A stretch of 64,000 nucleotides of DNA from Accumulibacter sp964420975 (GTDB lineage Bacteria > Pseudomonadota > Gammaproteobacteria > Burkholderiales > Rhodocyclaceae): assembly GCA_964420975.1 (NCBI GenBank), contig CAYQVH010000007.1:62001-126000 (forward strand), read 5' to 3'. The position numbers and the translations under genes are program-made. The notes under the pieces are model-generated. The model was given only the letters and a program-made list of their open reading frames with translations, did no database searches and had not been told where the DNA came from. Positions 1 to 8,396 of this stretch are shown in pieces; position 1 is the first letter of the stretch; each line of letters begins with the position of its first letter.

Positions 1-643
1 GGTAGCCGACGACTATGCGCTGACAACCTACGCCAACGACATGGTCACGCTCCTCGCCCGACTCGACGTCGAGTCGGTACACTGGGTGGGAACCTCGATG
101 GGCGGGCTGATCGGCCTGCTGCTCGCCAGCCTGCCGGGGTCGCCGATCAGTCGACTGGTGCTCAACGACGTCGGACCGACGGTGCCGCTCGACGCGCTGC
201 AGCGGATCGGCGAGTACCTGGGTAAGGCGCCCGATTTCGCTGACCTCGAGCAGGCCGAAGCGTACTTGCGGATCGTCTCCGCCCCATTCGGCGATCTGAC
301 CGACCGCCAGTGGCGCTATCTGACCGTCGTCGCCACTCGTCCCAAGCCCGACGGCGGTTACGAGATGAACTACGACCGGGCGATCGCGCAGCCGTATCAG
401 AAAGCTTTCCTCGAGGCCAAGGAAATCAACCTCTGGCCATTGTTTGACGCCGTCCGCTGTCCGACGCTGGTCGTGCGTGGCGCGCAGTCCGACATTCTGG
501 CGCACGCCACGGCCGAGGAAATGACGACCCGCGGCCCGCAGGCCAAACTGGTCGAGGTGGCGGCGGTTGGTCATGCGCCGATGTTCCTCAACGAGGAACA
601 GGTTCGTATCGTTGAAGATTTCCTGCTCGCCGATCGCGGCTAA
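1..643 (+). CDS. alpha/beta hydrolase, C-terminal part (5' end outside window)
   Basis: The reading frame is open from the window edge (first full codon at base 2), so the gene starts upstream; the methionine codon at 41 is internal. The nucleophile elbow reads GTSMGG, the G-x-S-x-G motif of alpha/beta hydrolases. It is followed by a cap-like helical stretch, an acidic residue in QSD and a late His in VGHAPMF, which together give a plausible Ser-Asp-His triad. The protein ends about 200 residues after the first visible Met, normal for the C-terminal three quarters of this fold. The substrate cannot be named from the sequence. The gene is followed by a 300-base gap and a regulator with its own promoter, so it is probably not part of that unit. 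Confidence 0.9.
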   Translation, partial: VADDYALTTYANDMVTLLARLDVESVHWVGTSMGGLIGLLLASLPGSPISRLVLNDVGPTVPLDALQRIGEYLGKAPDFADLEQAEAYLRIVSAPFGDLTDRQWRYLTVVATRPKPDGGYEMNYDRAIAQPYQKAFLEAKEINLWPLFDAVRCPTLVVRGAQSDILAHATAEEMTTRGPQAKLVEVAAVGHAPMFLNEEQVRIVEDFLLADRG

Positions 644-823
644 TCCTTCTCGTCGACCGGCGCATCACTCCCCGGTGAGCTGACGCCGTCGCGCAGCGAT
701 GCGCCTCGGCGGTGGGCTCGTCAGGCCTCCGCCTCGCCGCCGGGCGAGTCTCTCCCCACGCGTTCCGGTGGCCGCTATCTGCTCCAGCCACCGCCAATCA
801 ATACGCTTTCTCGCGTCAAACAA

Positions 824-851
824 TTGACTTCTTCTTAAAAGTAAGTATTCT
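824..851 (+). promoter_or_regulatory. sigma-70 type promoter with overlapping imperfect palindrome, ahead of the GntR gene
   Basis: In the non-coding gap 644-942 the composition turns AT-rich around 820-880. TTGACT (824-829) and TATTCT (846-851) are separated by 16 bases and resemble -35 and -10 elements. An imperfect palindrome (827-846, ACTT...AAGT arms, roughly 8 of 11 positions symmetric) fills the spacer, the usual place for a repressor operator. It could be an autoregulatory site for the GntR protein encoded from 943. The rest of the gap shows nothing I can assign. Confidence 0.5.
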
Positions 852-942
852 AATTGGTGTGTAACGATTATTTGTTTGTTCAGCGATTCCCGCGAGGTGA
901 CGTCCTTGCTCAGGACGCTGCTGTTGGAGGTCCAGTCCGCCC

Positions 943-1743
943 ATGACGCCCGAAGACAACGCTTTTCCCTGTACCCCGGTCGATTCCGCGGCGAAAACCG
1001 CCGGACCGCTGTGGGTCAACGTGCGGGCGGCGATTCTGCGGCAAGTCCAGGCGCTGCCTCCTGGCGAGGCGTTGCCGACCTATGACGCGCTGGCGGCCAG
1101 CTTCCGTTGCTCGATCGCTCCGGTCAAACGCGCGATGGAGGATCTGGCGCGACAAGGTTGGGTGTCGCTGCATCGCGGTCGTCCAGCGCGCGTCTTGTGG
1201 GTCGGCAGCTTTAGCCGCAGCGCCGAGCGCCGCGGCGCCAAGGTCGAGTCGCGCGTCTTTCTCGCCGATTTCCGCGTCCTTGAAGGGGCAGAGCGCGAGA
1301 TTCGGGACGAGCTCGGCCTGGCCGCCGACGAGAAGTGCCTCGTTTGCGGGCGCGTACGCTTGCTCGACGGTCAGCCGATTGCGATGCAACAGACGTGGAT
1401 CAATCCGCGCGTCTTCGCGCAGCCGGGTCGTTTCTTCGTCGATCACGACCTGGCGTCGGCGTCGTTGCGCGACGTCTATGCTCGCCTCGGGGTACGGCCG
1501 TTGCGGGTGTCGGCGACCTTGAGCGCCGCCAGCGCCGATCAACGCGAGCGTGAAATTCTTTCGCTGCCAGAGGCGGCGCCGGTATTGAGAGCGCATCAGA
1601 CGTCGCTGGTCGAAGTCGATGGAAAACTACTCACGCTCGAAGTGATGGACGCGAGTTATACGCAGGCGGTGCGTTACGCCGTCGATCGTCTGCCGTGGGC
1701 CGGCGGTAGTGAGGCGTGGGAGCCCGGTGATGCGCGCGACTGA
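943..1743 (+). CDS. GntR-family transcriptional regulator, HutC/UTRA type
   Basis: This 266-residue protein is a one-component repressor or activator. The N-terminal part (about residues 25-90) is a winged helix: it has the LPTYDALAASF and VKRAMEDLARQGWVSLHRGR pattern typical of GntR regulators. The C-terminal part (about 105-250) matches a UTRA ligand domain in layout: VCGRVRLLDGQPIAMQQTWI, then a late EVMDASYTQAVRYAVDRLPW. UTRA domains usually bind small sugars or amino-acid derivatives; the ligand here is unknown. It is the first gene of a tight trio, with the next start (1730) overlapping its end, so it probably controls the two genes behind it. The start at 943 follows a GGAGG-like stretch near 925. 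Confidence 0.85.
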   Translation: MTPEDNAFPCTPVDSAAKTAGPLWVNVRAAILRQVQALPPGEALPTYDALAASFRCSIAPVKRAMEDLARQGWVSLHRGRPARVLWVGSFSRSAERRGAKVESRVFLADFRVLEGAEREIRDELGLAADEKCLVCGRVRLLDGQPIAMQQTWINPRVFAQPGRFFVDHDLASASLRDVYARLGVRPLRVSATLSAASADQREREILSLPEAAPVLRAHQTSLVEVDGKLLTLEVMDASYTQAVRYAVDRLPWAGGSEAWEPGDARD

Positions 1744-2722
1744 CGACGGCGCGTCGTTTCAGGTACGCACGCATTGCGAGATCGTCGTCCGCGATTATCA
1801 GCGGGCGCTGCTTTCCTTACCGGCGCTCGACCGTGACGACGAGACGACCGGCAAGGACTTGCTGGCGGTGACGCCGCAGCGCGAAAGTGGCAAGTACACG
1901 CTCGACGAGCACCTCGCCGCGCTACGTGCGCAAAACACGATTTCGCCCGATCAACCGCTGCTCGTCGTCGGTCTGCGCAACAGTCTAGTCAATTTGCGCG
2001 CGCCGGTCATTCGCGGTGGCCGCATTTACTCGCTGGTCGACGAGTCGCCGACACGGAGTGCTCGACCGTACTTCGGTCTGGGGTGCGAAGAGGGACGTCT
2101 GCGGATCGACTGCGCGCTTGCTGGCGCTGGCGGACCCGAACAGTGGTCGGAGTTCTTCTGTGCCGCGCCACCGGTACTTTGGGACGACGTCGGCGAGTCG
2201 GAGTTGTTCGAGCGGATGCTTACCGAGTTCGCCGACCATTCCCATCTCTTCGCGCTCCCCCGCGGTGGGCATCCACTCGCCAGCGACGCCTCGCGCGCGC
2301 TGTGGTCACGGCTACAAGCCGTCTTTGCGGCAAACGTGCATAGCGATCGAGTCACGGCCGTCGCGGCGCTGCGTGCGGTGCTCACTGCCCTGGAGCAGCC
2401 GTTGCCGCGAGCCGAAGACTACTTTCATGCCGTGCTCGGGGAGCGTCGCGAGGGGGATCTGGTGTTCCTTTTTGCCCATGGCCGACCCGAGGAACTCGGG
2501 CGGCAGCTGCGGCTGCGAGGGTGCCGGCGCGCGCTGTGCGTCGAGAATTCGGGGTCGATCATGCCGACCTTTCTGCCAGCGGGATTGAATGGCGAAGCGA
2601 TACCGCTCTTGCGGGCGCCGAACTTTCGTCCTCGCGGTCGCGCGCTACTGGTCTTGGTGCTCGCTGACAGTCGCTTCGCAACCTTGCCGCCGCTTAGTCA
2701 GCGAGTAGGAAGTTTTGAGTAA
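1730..2722 (+). CDS. uncharacterised protein, possible degenerate phosphodiester glycosidase (NAGPA-like) fold
   Basis: This 330-residue protein has no signal peptide or membrane segment. I cannot name it securely. The C-terminal 80 residues read like the end of the phosphodiester glycosidase family: a segment ELGRQLRLRGCRRALCVEN, then SGSIMP, then NFRPRGRALLVLVL. The order parallels the family's helix, DGGGSS-type motif and 'RPVANALLV' strand. The acidic Gly-rich active-site motif is not intact (ENSGSI), so catalysis is doubtful. I chose ATG 1730 over GTG 1709 because GGGAG (1718-1722) sits 7 bases before it. It overlaps the regulator by 14 bases and is followed 11 bases later by the ROK-like gene. 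The function is not established. Confidence 0.7.
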   Translation: MRATDDGASFQVRTHCEIVVRDYQRALLSLPALDRDDETTGKDLLAVTPQRESGKYTLDEHLAALRAQNTISPDQPLLVVGLRNSLVNLRAPVIRGGRIYSLVDESPTRSARPYFGLGCEEGRLRIDCALAGAGGPEQWSEFFCAAPPVLWDDVGESELFERMLTEFADHSHLFALPRGGHPLASDASRALWSRLQAVFAANVHSDRVTAVAALRAVLTALEQPLPRAEDYFHAVLGERREGDLVFLFAHGRPEELGRQLRLRGCRRALCVENSGSIMPTFLPAGLNGEAIPLLRAPNFRPRGRALLVLVLADSRFATLPPLSQRVGSFE

Positions 2723-2733
2723 AGGAGGCAGAA

Positions 2734-4722
2734 ATGTCGAACAACCAGGCAGGCGGCACGGCCGCGATTTGGGATCGGTCACGGACACGTTGGCTGGAGG
2801 GGAACGCGAACCCGGCGGACGAGTCCGGGCTTTGTGGCCACCACCTGCGCTACCTGGCGTGCCTCGATTGCCCGTTGACCCCGCTCGATCCACCAGCAGA
2901 CGTTGTGGCCTTCTCCTACTTTCCCGTACCGCTTATCGGACGCTCCCTACGGCAGATGCGAGGGGCGCATCCGCAGGCCTTTTCCCGTCTCGAGATCGTT
3001 GCCACGGGTATTCCCGAGGGGCTCGCAACGAGTGGAAGCGAGCGGCGCTTCACCCTCTGGCTGCCACGTGTGGCACCACAGCAACTGCTCGTCGAGCCCG
3101 GTGCAGGCGAAGATGGCAACGTTGTCTGGAGTGCGCAAACGTCCGACCTCGCCGCGTCGCTGATCGCGCGTTACGTCGCCGCAATGGTCATTGGCCACGC
3201 GGTCTCGTATGCGCCGCGGCGGATTGCGCTCGACTACGAAACCCCTGAGCTTCGTTCCCTGTGGTCGGCGTGGATCAACCGTGCGCTCGAAGAGAACGGT
3301 CGCAACGTCATTGAAAAGTACCTCGAACAGGTGCTTTGCCCCTCGGTTTCGATCAACGCCCGGCTCGAGCAGGTGGCTCCGTCCGCCGACGTCACGGCCA
3401 CGGGCGGCGCATCGGCTGCCGAGGTCGAGACGGTGCGCTTGCTCGGCGTAGACATCGGGGGTACGACGATCAAGCTGCAGTGCTTCGAGCGCAGAAATAG
3501 CCGTACCGGACACGCCGCGTGGCTTCCGATCGGCGAAGCGGAGACCGTAAGCTGGGAAACGTTCGAGGGCCACGAGGGCGTTCGTGGACGCAAGCCGGAC
3601 TGGTCGGCATCGGTCGCCGATGGGCTGCGCGACGCTGACCTTCTGGCGGCGCTCGTCGCTCAGCGCGTCGACCGGGAGCCCTTCGTCGCAATCGGTCTCG
3701 CCTTGGCGGCCCCGGTTGTCAACGGTGTTCCGGCAGGTGTCAGCGGCGTTCTGTCGTACTTCCAGGGAGTCAGCAAGTGGATCATTGAAGGGAACCCGCT
3801 ACGCCTCCACGAGCTCGACTTCGCGACGGCGTTTGAACGCTGCTTTGGCGTCACGACGGTCTGCATCAACGACGGAGAGGCCGACATCCTCGACGATGAG
3901 GACGACTTCGCCAACGCACGAGGCGTATCGTTGGTGTTGAAGACGGGTACCGGCGTCGCTTTTGCGGTGCATGTCGACGGCCGACCCGTCGGAGTGCTTG
4001 GCGAAACGGCAAAAGCGGTGGTTAATCTCTGTGCGACGCCGCAGTCGGCACCACTCGACCAGCGCTTTCCTGAAGGCGTCGTCACCGAATGGTGCGCGCA
4101 CAAATCGCTGGCCAAACTGATGCCCGGTCCGGCATGGGAAAGCGTTGTCGGCGACGACCGCGGTCGCTGGCTTGGCGCTCAGCTCGTAGCGGCGGTCGAC
4201 GGGACGACCGCGACGGTCGCATCGATCGCGGAGGACGCCGAATTGGCCAGTCTTTGTGAGAGATTTGTCGGTGAACTCAATGCTCTCGCCGGCCTGCAAG
4301 ATTTCCACGCCGAGTGCCGGCGCCTGACGACGGTTCCCGTCGGGGCCGACCCGGACCCAAGCTGTGTTTTCGCCAATCTCGTGATCGACCAGCGTTTTGC
4401 GATTGCGTGCGCCTGGGTGCTCGGCCGCTGGCTGGCGGACGCGATGGCGCTGGCCGTCGACCTTTACGGCGCCGACGAGACTCGGCTTGCCGGCGGTCCG
4501 CTGAGCGGTCAGACCGGGCTGTACGTCACGCGGTCGAGCGAGCTTGCCCTGACGGCAGTCTATGGATTCGCCGTCACCAGTGACCGTGACGAGTCCAGCC
4601 GAGTCAAGGCGGCCAGTAGTGGCAGAGCGCTGCGCCTGACGTACCCCCCCACACGCAGCGCGCAGTCGGGTCCGCGCGGCGCGGCGAAAGCAGCGTTTGC
4701 CGCCTACCTGCGCCGGCGTTAG
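2734..4722 (+). CDS. large protein with N-terminal domain of unknown function and C-terminal ROK/actin-like ATPase domain
   Basis: This 662-residue protein has a strong ribosome site (AAAGGAGG) just before ATG 2734. From about residue 233 a sugar-kinase core is recognisable: LLGVDIGGTTIK (phosphate-1 loop), an INDGEADIL segment, LKTGTGVAFAV (phosphate-2 type loop) and AGGPLSGQTG near the C-terminus. This order is that of ROK or hexokinase-like proteins. The first 230 residues match nothing I know. They contain a Cys/His-rich stretch, CGHHLRYLACLDC, near residue 33 that could bind a metal. ROK proteins are normally about 300-400 residues, so this is an unusual fusion. With the GntR/UTRA regulator upstream, a sugar-linked role is inferred. 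Substrate and activity are unknown. Confidence 0.75.
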   Translation: MSNNQAGGTAAIWDRSRTRWLEGNANPADESGLCGHHLRYLACLDCPLTPLDPPADVVAFSYFPVPLIGRSLRQMRGAHPQAFSRLEIVATGIPEGLATSGSERRFTLWLPRVAPQQLLVEPGAGEDGNVVWSAQTSDLAASLIARYVAAMVIGHAVSYAPRRIALDYETPELRSLWSAWINRALEENGRNVIEKYLEQVLCPSVSINARLEQVAPSADVTATGGASAAEVETVRLLGVDIGGTTIKLQCFERRNSRTGHAAWLPIGEAETVSWETFEGHEGVRGRKPDWSASVADGLRDADLLAALVAQRVDREPFVAIGLALAAPVVNGVPAGVSGVLSYFQGVSKWIIEGNPLRLHELDFATAFERCFGVTTVCINDGEADILDDEDDFANARGVSLVLKTGTGVAFAVHVDGRPVGVLGETAKAVVNLCATPQSAPLDQRFPEGVVTEWCAHKSLAKLMPGPAWESVVGDDRGRWLGAQLVAAVDGTTATVASIAEDAELASLCERFVGELNALAGLQDFHAECRRLTTVPVGADPDPSCVFANLVIDQRFAIACAWVLGRWLADAMALAVDLYGADETRLAGGPLSGQTGLYVTRSSELALTAVYGFAVTSDRDESSRVKAASSGRALRLTYPPTRSAQSGPRGAAKAAFAAYLRRR

Positions 4723-4779
4723 GCACCCGAGGTAGTAGCGAACGCAGACCGCACGGATCGCTCCCCTGGGTGGGGTCGG

Positions 4780-5592
4780 TCAGGGTTTGCGATAGATCGT
4801 CGGGCGCACCGGCAACAGCTTGTCAGTGATTCCGTTCAGCGATTCCGAGTGGCCGACGATGAAATGCCCTCCTGCTTGCAAGTGTGGCAGGAGATTGGCG
4901 ACGACTTTGCGCTTGGTATCAGAATCAAAGTAAATCATCACGTTGCGCAGGAAAATCGCGTCGAACAAACCACTCTGCGGCGCGATCGATTGCGTCAGGT
5001 TGACCTGGGAAAAGCGCACGCGTTGGCGTAGCGCGGGGATGACGACGAAGGTGTTGCCTTGCTCGCTGCTGTTGCGCACGCAGTACTTCCGCATATACGC
5101 GTCGGGGATGCCTTCGTTACGGTCCACAGGATAGTGGCCAGCGCGCGCCTTGGCCAACACCTGGGTGCTGATGTCGGAACCAAACACCTCCCATTGCGCC
5201 GTGGGTGGCAAGGTGTCGGCGATCACCATGGCCATGCTGTAAGCCTCTTCACCACTTGAACTCGCAGCGCTCCAGATGCGGAAACTCTTGCCTGGCGGGC
5301 GGCTGCGCAGAAGCTCGTCGCGCAGGAAGTCGAAATGCCGGCTTTCGCGAAAGAAATACGTTTCGTTGGTGGTCAACAGATCAACCATCGTCTGCAGTTC
5401 ACCCGGGTTGGTTCCGCTCGTGACCAGGCGGTAGTAGTCGCCAAAAGTGGCGAGTCGGTGTTCGCGCAGGCGTCGCTGTAAGCGCCCGACGAGAAGAACC
5501 TTCTTGCTGTCCGCAAGGCTTATCCCTGCGAGCCGGTAAATGAGGCTCTGGAAAAGAGAAAACTCTTGATCGGTGAGCGACGGCGGGGTCAT
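4780..5592 (-). CDS. cheR: CheR-type chemotaxis protein methyltransferase
   Basis: This 270-residue protein transfers methyl groups from S-adenosylmethionine to glutamates of chemoreceptors in the cytoplasm. It has the all-helical N-terminal CheR domain (about 5-60), the family signature TTNETYFFRE (73-82), a SAM-binding segment SAASSSGEEAYSMAM (about 108-122), and late motifs FLRNVMIYFD and GGHFIVGHSESL typical of CheR. The length is normal. No other che genes adjoin it; one methyl-accepting receptor lies far away at 50533-52176. The gene converges on the ROK-like gene and is divergent from the EPS block. Some stand-alone CheR proteins modify non-chemotaxis receptors, which cannot be excluded. 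Confidence 0.93.
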   Translation of the reverse strand: MTPPSLTDQEFSLFQSLIYRLAGISLADSKKVLLVGRLQRRLREHRLATFGDYYRLVTSGTNPGELQTMVDLLTTNETYFFRESRHFDFLRDELLRSRPPGKSFRIWSAASSSGEEAYSMAMVIADTLPPTAQWEVFGSDISTQVLAKARAGHYPVDRNEGIPDAYMRKYCVRNSSEQGNTFVVIPALRQRVRFSQVNLTQSIAPQSGLFDAIFLRNVMIYFDSDTKRKVVANLLPHLQAGGHFIVGHSESLNGITDKLLPVRPTIYRKP

Positions 5593-6090
5593 GACGCGAA
5601 TTCGACTCCGGAAACGAGTAAGCGAGAAGCTGAAACGGCAAAGGTAATGACGGAAGTGAAACCGGTCACCGCGGCGCCACTGTAGGCTGAACGCGAACCC
5701 TGCGCGGCACCGGCGCCAGCGACATCGCGAGTGCTGGCGTTACCAGCAAGGGCAAGCTGCGCGTTAACTGTTGTTCTTACCACATTGTTGGTGTCAAGAC
5801 GGAGCGAATGTGCGTTAATTATCGTGCTCTCGCGACGGAACCAGTACTCTAATGAATGTTGGTCGGAAAGTCTTGCTGCCGCGTGTGCGATGGCTTACGG
5901 CGTTGGCCGCCGAGCTGCCAACTGCCTGCGCTTGTGTCGAAGGTTGAACCAAGGTCGTTAGCAGGGGTACTTTCATGCAGCCAGAATCTTCCACTATACT
6001 GTGGCGCCCTTTGCGACGCCGTCTACGACGTTCTGGCCGCGTGTGCGGCCGGTCGTGGTTCGGCGGCTGACGATGAAACAGGAGAGGATT
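5593..6090. other. non-coding region between cheR and the EPS block
   Basis: About 500 bases with no credible gene. This region must hold the divergent promoters of cheR (minus) and of the EPS operon (plus). Two candidates for the EPS direction are visible. One is a GG-N10-GC sequence at 5904-5918. The other is a sigma-70-like -10 TATACT (5995-6000) with a poor -35. A GTG at 6001 is in frame with the first EPS gene but lies beside the -10 element and has no ribosome site, so it is unlikely to be used. Confidence 0.6.
5904..5918 (+). promoter_or_regulatory. possible sigma-54 promoter ahead of the EPS operon
   Basis: TGGC at -24 and CTGC at -12 are set with exactly 10 bases between GG (5905-5906) and GC (5917-5918). 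It matches the sigma-54 spacing and 7 of the 11 consensus positions. It would start transcription about 160 bases before the first EPS gene. In DNA this GC-rich such matches arise by chance, so confidence is low. Confidence 0.25.
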
Positions 6091-6717
6091 ATGTTTTCAG
6101 TTCTGCGTGGGAAACTTGGCGCCGTATTGGTTTCACTCGCCGCCGGCACGCTGGTGACGCTTTTTGGCGGCTGTTCCTCGTTTCCGCCGGCGCCGGTAAT
6201 CGCGGCGTCACCGGACTACCGGTATCTCATCGGCCCAGGCGACAACGTCAATATTCTCGTCTGGCGCAATCCCGAGTTGTCGATGACCGTCCCCGTACGG
6301 CCCGACGGCTTGATCGCCGGGCCGTTGATCGAGGATATGCCGGCGATGGGCAAGACACCGACGGCGCTGGCGCGCGATATGGAGAAGGCGCTCGGGACGT
6401 TCATTCGCGATCCGGTAGTGACGGTGATCGTGACCCAGTTTAAGGGTACCTATAGCGAGCAGATACGGGTTGTCGGCGAAGCCGCCAAGCCACAAGCGCT
6501 TCCTTACTCGCAAAACATGACCTTGCTCGACGTCATGATCGCCGTCGGGGGGTTGACCGACTTTGCTGACGGCAATGGCGCGACCCTGTTGCGCGCCGCC
6601 GAAGGCAACGCTCAGTACAGCGTGCGCCTCAACGATCTGATCCGTCGCGGTGACGTCTCGGCCAACGTCGACGTCAAGCCAGGTGACGTCCTCATCATTC
6701 CGCAGAGCTGGTTCTGA
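6091..6717 (+). CDS. XrtA-system polysaccharide export lipoprotein (Wza/EpsD-like)
   Basis: This 208-residue protein is an outer-membrane polysaccharide export protein of the Wza family. It has a type II signal peptide with lipobox FGGC near residue 29, then a polysaccharide export domain (YLIGPGDNVNILVWRNPELS...VRPDGLIAGPLIEDMPAMGKT) and a SLBB-like part (GTYSEQIRVVGEAAKPQALPYSQNMTLLDVMIAVGG). It ends with DVKPGDVLIIPQSWF, typical of the short PEP-CTERM/XrtA export proteins. Start ATG 6091 was chosen because GGAGAGG sits six bases upstream and the following residues form the signal peptide. It opens the EPS operon and would form the outer-membrane exit channel with the copolymerase encoded next. 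Confidence 0.92.
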   Translation: MFSVLRGKLGAVLVSLAAGTLVTLFGGCSSFPPAPVIAASPDYRYLIGPGDNVNILVWRNPELSMTVPVRPDGLIAGPLIEDMPAMGKTPTALARDMEKALGTFIRDPVVTVIVTQFKGTYSEQIRVVGEAAKPQALPYSQNMTLLDVMIAVGGLTDFADGNGATLLRAAEGNAQYSVRLNDLIRRGDVSANVDVKPGDVLIIPQSWF

Positions 6718-6821
6718 GCCGCCGCGCGCCAAGCCGTACGACCCGCTCGTCGGCGAAACGTCGCCCACGCTGTCCGGCAGCGGGGAGTTTCTCTAACCGT
6801 ACCTGATAGAGCCTACGTCCG

Positions 6822-8387
6822 ATGGATGAGCTGATTCGACAAGTCACCACGATTCTCCGCGGCATGTGGAAGCGTCGCTGGTTGGGGGTCGTCGTCGCCT
6901 GGGTGGTGGGTCTCGCCAGCGTCATCGCGGTGCTTGCGATTCCCGACAAGTACGAAGCGTCGGCGCGCGTCTTCGTCGATACGCAGTCGATTCTTCGGCC
7001 GTTGATGTCGGGTTTGGTGACACAGCCCAACATTGACCAGCAGGTGATGATGTTGAGCCGGACGCTGATCACTCGTCCCAACGTCGAGAAGCTGATCCGC
7101 ATGGCGGACCTCGACCTGAAGATCTCGGGCAAGACCGAACGGGAAGCGCTGATCGAGACGCTCATGACGTCGTTGAAGATTCAGAACACGACGCGCGACA
7201 ATATCTACACGATCACGTATCGCGATACGCAACCCGAGAGCGCGAAACGCGTCGTTCAGTCGCTGGTTTCGATCTTCGTTGAATCTAATCTGGGCGACGC
7301 GCGCAAGGATTCGGAATCGGCGCGCAAGTTTCTCGACGAGCAGATCAAGGCCTACGAGCACAAACTGGAGGAGGCCGAAGCGCGACTCAAGGAGTTCAAG
7401 CTGCGCAACATCGCGGCGCAATCGTCCGAAGGGAAGGATCACTTTAGCCGCATGAGCCAAGTGAGCGAACAGCTCGAGCAGAGCCGGCTCGAGCTACGCG
7501 AGGCCGAGCACTCGCGTGACGTCCTCAAGCGGCAGCTGCTGGCGGGCGACGAGCCGGCTCTGATCCCGGGTGTGGGCGATGCGACGTCGACGGCCGGTGT
7601 TTCGATTCCCGAGCTTGACAGCCGGATTGACGCGCAGCAACGCAATCTGGATGCCATGCTGCAGCGCTTCACCGAGAAGCACCCGGACGTCATCAGTGCG
7701 CGTCGGTTGATCAAGGAACTCGAGGACAAAAAGCGGGAAGAGATCGCTGCCCGGCGGAAAGCTGCTGCGGACAACCCCGCGGTGGCGCCGGTCGGCAATC
7801 CGGTTCAACAACAGCTCAAGATCACGCTCTCGGAGACCGAGGCGCGCGTCGCGGCACTGCAGACGCGGGTGGCGGAGTATCAGGCGCGTTACGAGAAGAT
7901 GAAGGGCGATATCGCGCTCGCGCCGCAGATCGAGGCCGAATTCGCCCAGCTTAATCGGGATTACGACATCCACAAGAAGAACTACGAACAGCTGGTGCAG
8001 CGGCGAGAGTCGGCCAGCATCGGTAGCGAGATGGACAACACTGCGGGCGTGGACTTCCGTTTGATTGATCCGCCGCGTGTGTCGCCGAAACCGGTCGCTC
8101 CGAATCGCCTCCTGTTCTTGCCATTGACCCTGCTCTTGGCGCTGGCAGCGGGGATCGCGGTCACTTTTGCGGCGAGCCAGATCCGCACGGTGTTCTTCGA
8201 TTCGCGGTCGTTACGTGATGCCTGCGGCCTGCCCCTGTTGGGAACGGTGTCGTTGCTGATGGACGACGCCGCCAAACGCAAGGAACGTAAGAATCTGCTG
8301 CGCTTTGCTGCTGCGTGCGGGTCGCTGGTGGCAGTCTACGGCGCGGGTCTGCTGGCCTTGTTTGTCTTCTCAGCCCGCACTGCCTGA
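6822..8387 (+). CDS. XrtA-system polysaccharide chain length determinant (Wzz-like copolymerase)
   Basis: This 521-residue inner-membrane protein matches the XrtA-associated chain-length family. A transmembrane segment at about 14-38 (WKRRWLGVVVAWVVGLASVIAVLAI) precedes the Wzz domain (DKYEASARVFVDTQSILRPLM). A long periplasmic coiled-coil region runs from about 165 to 390 (FLDEQIKAYEHKLEEAEARLKEF and later). A second membrane segment lies at about 430-454 behind a Pro-rich stretch (DPPRVSPKPVAPNR), and a third sits at the C-terminus. It lacks a kinase domain; that is supplied by the next gene, 10 bases downstream. Together they resemble a split Wzc that sets polymer length and export. Confidence 0.93.
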   Translation: MDELIRQVTTILRGMWKRRWLGVVVAWVVGLASVIAVLAIPDKYEASARVFVDTQSILRPLMSGLVTQPNIDQQVMMLSRTLITRPNVEKLIRMADLDLKISGKTEREALIETLMTSLKIQNTTRDNIYTITYRDTQPESAKRVVQSLVSIFVESNLGDARKDSESARKFLDEQIKAYEHKLEEAEARLKEFKLRNIAAQSSEGKDHFSRMSQVSEQLEQSRLELREAEHSRDVLKRQLLAGDEPALIPGVGDATSTAGVSIPELDSRIDAQQRNLDAMLQRFTEKHPDVISARRLIKELEDKKREEIAARRKAAADNPAVAPVGNPVQQQLKITLSETEARVAALQTRVAEYQARYEKMKGDIALAPQIEAEFAQLNRDYDIHKKNYEQLVQRRESASIGSEMDNTAGVDFRLIDPPRVSPKPVAPNRLLFLPLTLLLALAAGIAVTFAASQIRTVFFDSRSLRDACGLPLLGTVSLLMDDAAKRKERKNLLRFAAACGSLVAVYGAGLLALFVFSARTA

Positions 8388-8396
8388 GGAAAAGCC

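Noticed and set aside
910..1596. 228-residue open frame on the minus strand opposite the GntR gene
   Set aside because: Arg/Gln-rich composition typical of antisense frames in GC-rich genes; the plus-strand protein has clear winged-helix and UTRA motifs and a ribosome site.
6001..6015. TGGCGCCCTTTGC as a sigma-54 promoter
   Set aside because: Spacing between GG and GC is 8 bases; sigma-54 needs 10.
6001..6090. N-terminal extension of the Wza-like gene from GTG 6001
   Set aside because: It begins next to a -10-like element, lacks a ribosome site and would bury the signal peptide that starts at 6091.
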